The translations under genes and the position numbers were made by a program. Positions 37,014 through 38,352 of a DNA stretch of 38,352 nt are shown in pieces (position 1 is the stretch's first letter; every line of letters begins with the position of its first letter). Source of the stretch: Candidatus Nanopelagicaceae bacterium (GTDB lineage: Bacteria > Actinomycetota > Actinomycetes > Nanopelagicales > Nanopelagicaceae); assembly GCA_947461995.1 (NCBI GenBank), contig CANHNH010000007.1:1-38352 (forward strand), in the 5' to 3' direction. Below the pieces are notes generated by a model. The model did no database searches. It saw only the letters and a program-made list of their open reading frames with translations, and was not told where the DNA came from.

Positions 37014-37088
37014 TGGTGGAGACGACGGGGTTTGAACCCGCTCCGGTGGTTTGGTAAACGACCAGGCTGCCAATTACAACACGCCCCC
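37014..37088 (-). tRNA. tRNA-shaped gene, possibly degenerate; anticodon uncertain (ACC by canonical numbering)
   Basis: Minus strand GGGGGCG...CGTCTCC-A-CCA acceptor (G-U wobbles fix the strand), A14, G18G19, A21, T33, A37, T-arm GCGGG-TTTGAAC-CCCGT, encoded CCA; defects in D stem and anticodon stem. Confidence 0.55.
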
Positions 37089-37169
37089 ATCACGAGAGCG
37101 AAGTTACGCAACCAAGTAGTGCTAAAACTTAGAACTAAAACAACCTGTGGAAAGATCAAACATGTGGAA

Positions 37170-37216
37170 AGCAAAAGGGACTCGGCTATTAACCAAGTCC
37201 CGATTACTACCAAACC
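37170..37216. repeat. 47-bp direct repeat, copy A (contains minus-strand terminator-like hairpin)
   Basis: AGCAAAAGGGACTCGGCTATTAACCAAGTCCCGATTACTACCAAACC; 2 mismatches versus copy B. Confidence 0.85.
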
Positions 37217-37262
37217 CGAATTGCATTTCAATTATTACACACATTTTTAAGTGCTGCACTCA

Positions 37263-37309
37263 AGCAAAAGGGACTCGGCTGTTAACCAAGTCCCAATTAC
37301 TACCAAACC
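37263..37309. repeat. 47-bp direct repeat, copy B (contains minus-strand terminator-like hairpin)
   Basis: AGCAAAAGGGACTCGGCTGTTAACCAAGTCCCAATTACTACCAAACC; start-to-start spacing from copy A is 93 bp. Confidence 0.85.
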
Positions 37310-37389
37310 ACCGTTATGGAATTATTGCACAGAATTAAAGTTACTCGCAGTAACTAAATGTCAAAGAAGCGTCGCCCTATGAGCCAAAT

Positions 37390-37842
37390 TTACTTAACTG
37401 CGGCTTCTAAATCGCTAACGATTAACTTGGACATTCCCATCATTGCAGTCATCGCTGCAGCTGACTTAGATGGGTCAGGATTACCGAGACATTCACCAAG
37501 TTGTCTTGGGATTATCTGCCATGAGAGTCCAAATTTATCCTTGAGCCACCCACACCGACCTTCAGCGCCTCCGTCTGCGGTGAGGGCATCCCAGTACTTA
37601 TCTACTTCTGCTTGGTCATTACACAAAATAAAAATTGAAAAAGCTTCAGTGAATTTGAACATCTCACCACCATTAATTGCTGTGTACTTTGAACCCAAAA
37701 TCTCAAACTCAACGGTGAATACTCCGCCATCAGGATTTCTAATGGTGCTGAAGATCTTTGAATTCTCGAAAAGATTCGTGTATAGATTTACAGCTTCCTC
37801 GGCTTGGTCTTTGAACCAAAGCATGTGACTAAGTGTTGGCAT
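37390..37842 (-). CDS. VOC family PhnB-like protein (3-demethylubiquinone-9 methyltransferase-like fold)
   Basis: 150 aa; LWFKDQAEEAVNLYTNLFENSKI, NGGEMFKFTEAFSIFILCNDQAEVDKYWDALTADGGAEGRCGWLKDKFGLSWQIIP. Confidence 0.9.
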   Translation of the reverse strand: MPTLSHMLWFKDQAEEAVNLYTNLFENSKIFSTIRNPDGGVFTVEFEILGSKYTAINGGEMFKFTEAFSIFILCNDQAEVDKYWDALTADGGAEGRCGWLKDKFGLSWQIIPRQLGECLGNPDPSKSAAAMTAMMGMSKLIVSDLEAAVK

Positions 37843-37880
37843 TAGACAATATTAATAGAAGAGTCGCCTTATGAGCCGAA

Positions 37881-38352
37881 TTAGATATCCCGTTCTCGCC
37901 AGGCCAAGATCATTGAAGGTAAAGCGGCACATAAGAACATCATTGAAATTATTAAGTAGCTGCCATCATTGCCTTCTGGCTGAAACAGCTTTACTTCAGG
38001 TCCTATGTTCATTAGAAGCAGAAGTACTAGAACTATGTACCCAAACCCATAATATGCATATCTAAATGAGGTATCGCGAATCTTTATCTGACGCTCATCT
38101 AGTAGCTCGTCAGGTGCATCAGCTATCCCTCGAACGCTAATTCGTAGAAACAGATAACCCATAAGTACGGCAAAAATAGCGAAGATGGCGGTAACGCTGT
38201 AAATCACTACTGACGTTCCGTCAGATAGATTCAAATTGGTTTTTAACGTTGGCCAATAACTTCCTGCCGCAACAAGAGCTGTTCCCAAGGCCATCAAAAC
38301 AACAAGAATTCTTCGATTTCTTTGAGACCGTAACCATCTGTACTTTGAGTTC
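37881..38352 (-). CDS. hypothetical membrane protein, partial (5' end beyond window)
   Basis: The ORF-track start at 38297 cuts a hydrophobic segment; the frame stays open to the edge (NSKYRWLRSQRNRRILVVLMALGTALVAAG...); about 4 TM segments. Confidence 0.6.
   Translation of the reverse strand, partial: NSKYRWLRSQRNRRILVVLMALGTALVAAGSYWPTLKTNLNLSDGTSVVIYSVTAIFAIFAVLMGYLFLRISVRGIADAPDELLDERQIKIRDTSFRYAYYGFGYIVLVLLLLMNIGPEVKLFQPEGNDGSYLIISMMFLCAALPSMILAWRERDI

Noticed and set aside
37170-37309. CRISPR array
   Set aside because: Only two repeats, 47 bp with T-run hairpins, no third unit and no cas genes
37014-37400. tmRNA (ssrA) on the minus strand
   Set aside because: The 3' end looks tmRNA-like, but GGGGGCG pairs with it only 75 nt away, the D-loop is tRNA-like, and I found no tag-peptide ORF ending in an LAA-type sequence
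1-38352. Prophage, transposase, toxin-antitoxin, restriction-modification or defence island
   Set aside because: No ORF with integrase, transposase, capsid, methyltransferase-specificity or recognisable toxin/antitoxin motifs was seen

Overview
The window looks like a chromosomal segment from a low/medium-GC actinobacterium. Small streamlined freshwater Actinobacteria (acI/Nanopelagicales-like) are my best guess, from gene content and style only. I support about 39 CDSs and one tRNA-shaped element. From left to right: the basic tail of a histone-like/HU-type protein with a strong terminator; MarR regulator, M13 peptidase, MFS transporter and alpha/beta hydrolase; tgt; GNAT, nitroreductase, a small 'virulence factor'-type protein and a homocysteine S-methyltransferase; MOSC, GNAT, FUSC; ArsC next to a MIP channel; SRPBCC, uppP, DUF1801-HhH, AlkD-like; a complete peptide-type (Opp/Dpp) ABC operon; a secreted PHM-like type II copper monooxygenase; a large LuxR-type regulator without a visible ATPase motif. 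From about 25.9 to 36.9 kb lies a CUT2/ribose-type ABC transporter joined to Asp/Glu-hydantoin racemase, M19 dipeptidase, SnoaL-like, HyuA-type hydantoinase/oxoprolinase, DUF917, ornithine-cyclodeaminase-like and DadA-like genes. That cluster is the best candidate for an undescribed system: uptake and catabolism of an N-heterocycle or D-amino-acid-type compound. Other signals include a 17-bp perfect palindrome in its divergent promoter, a TCACCCCT motif shared by several promoters, a defective-looking tRNA, and duplicated terminator-like hairpins near 37.2 kb. All function calls come from reading motifs; no database search was run.
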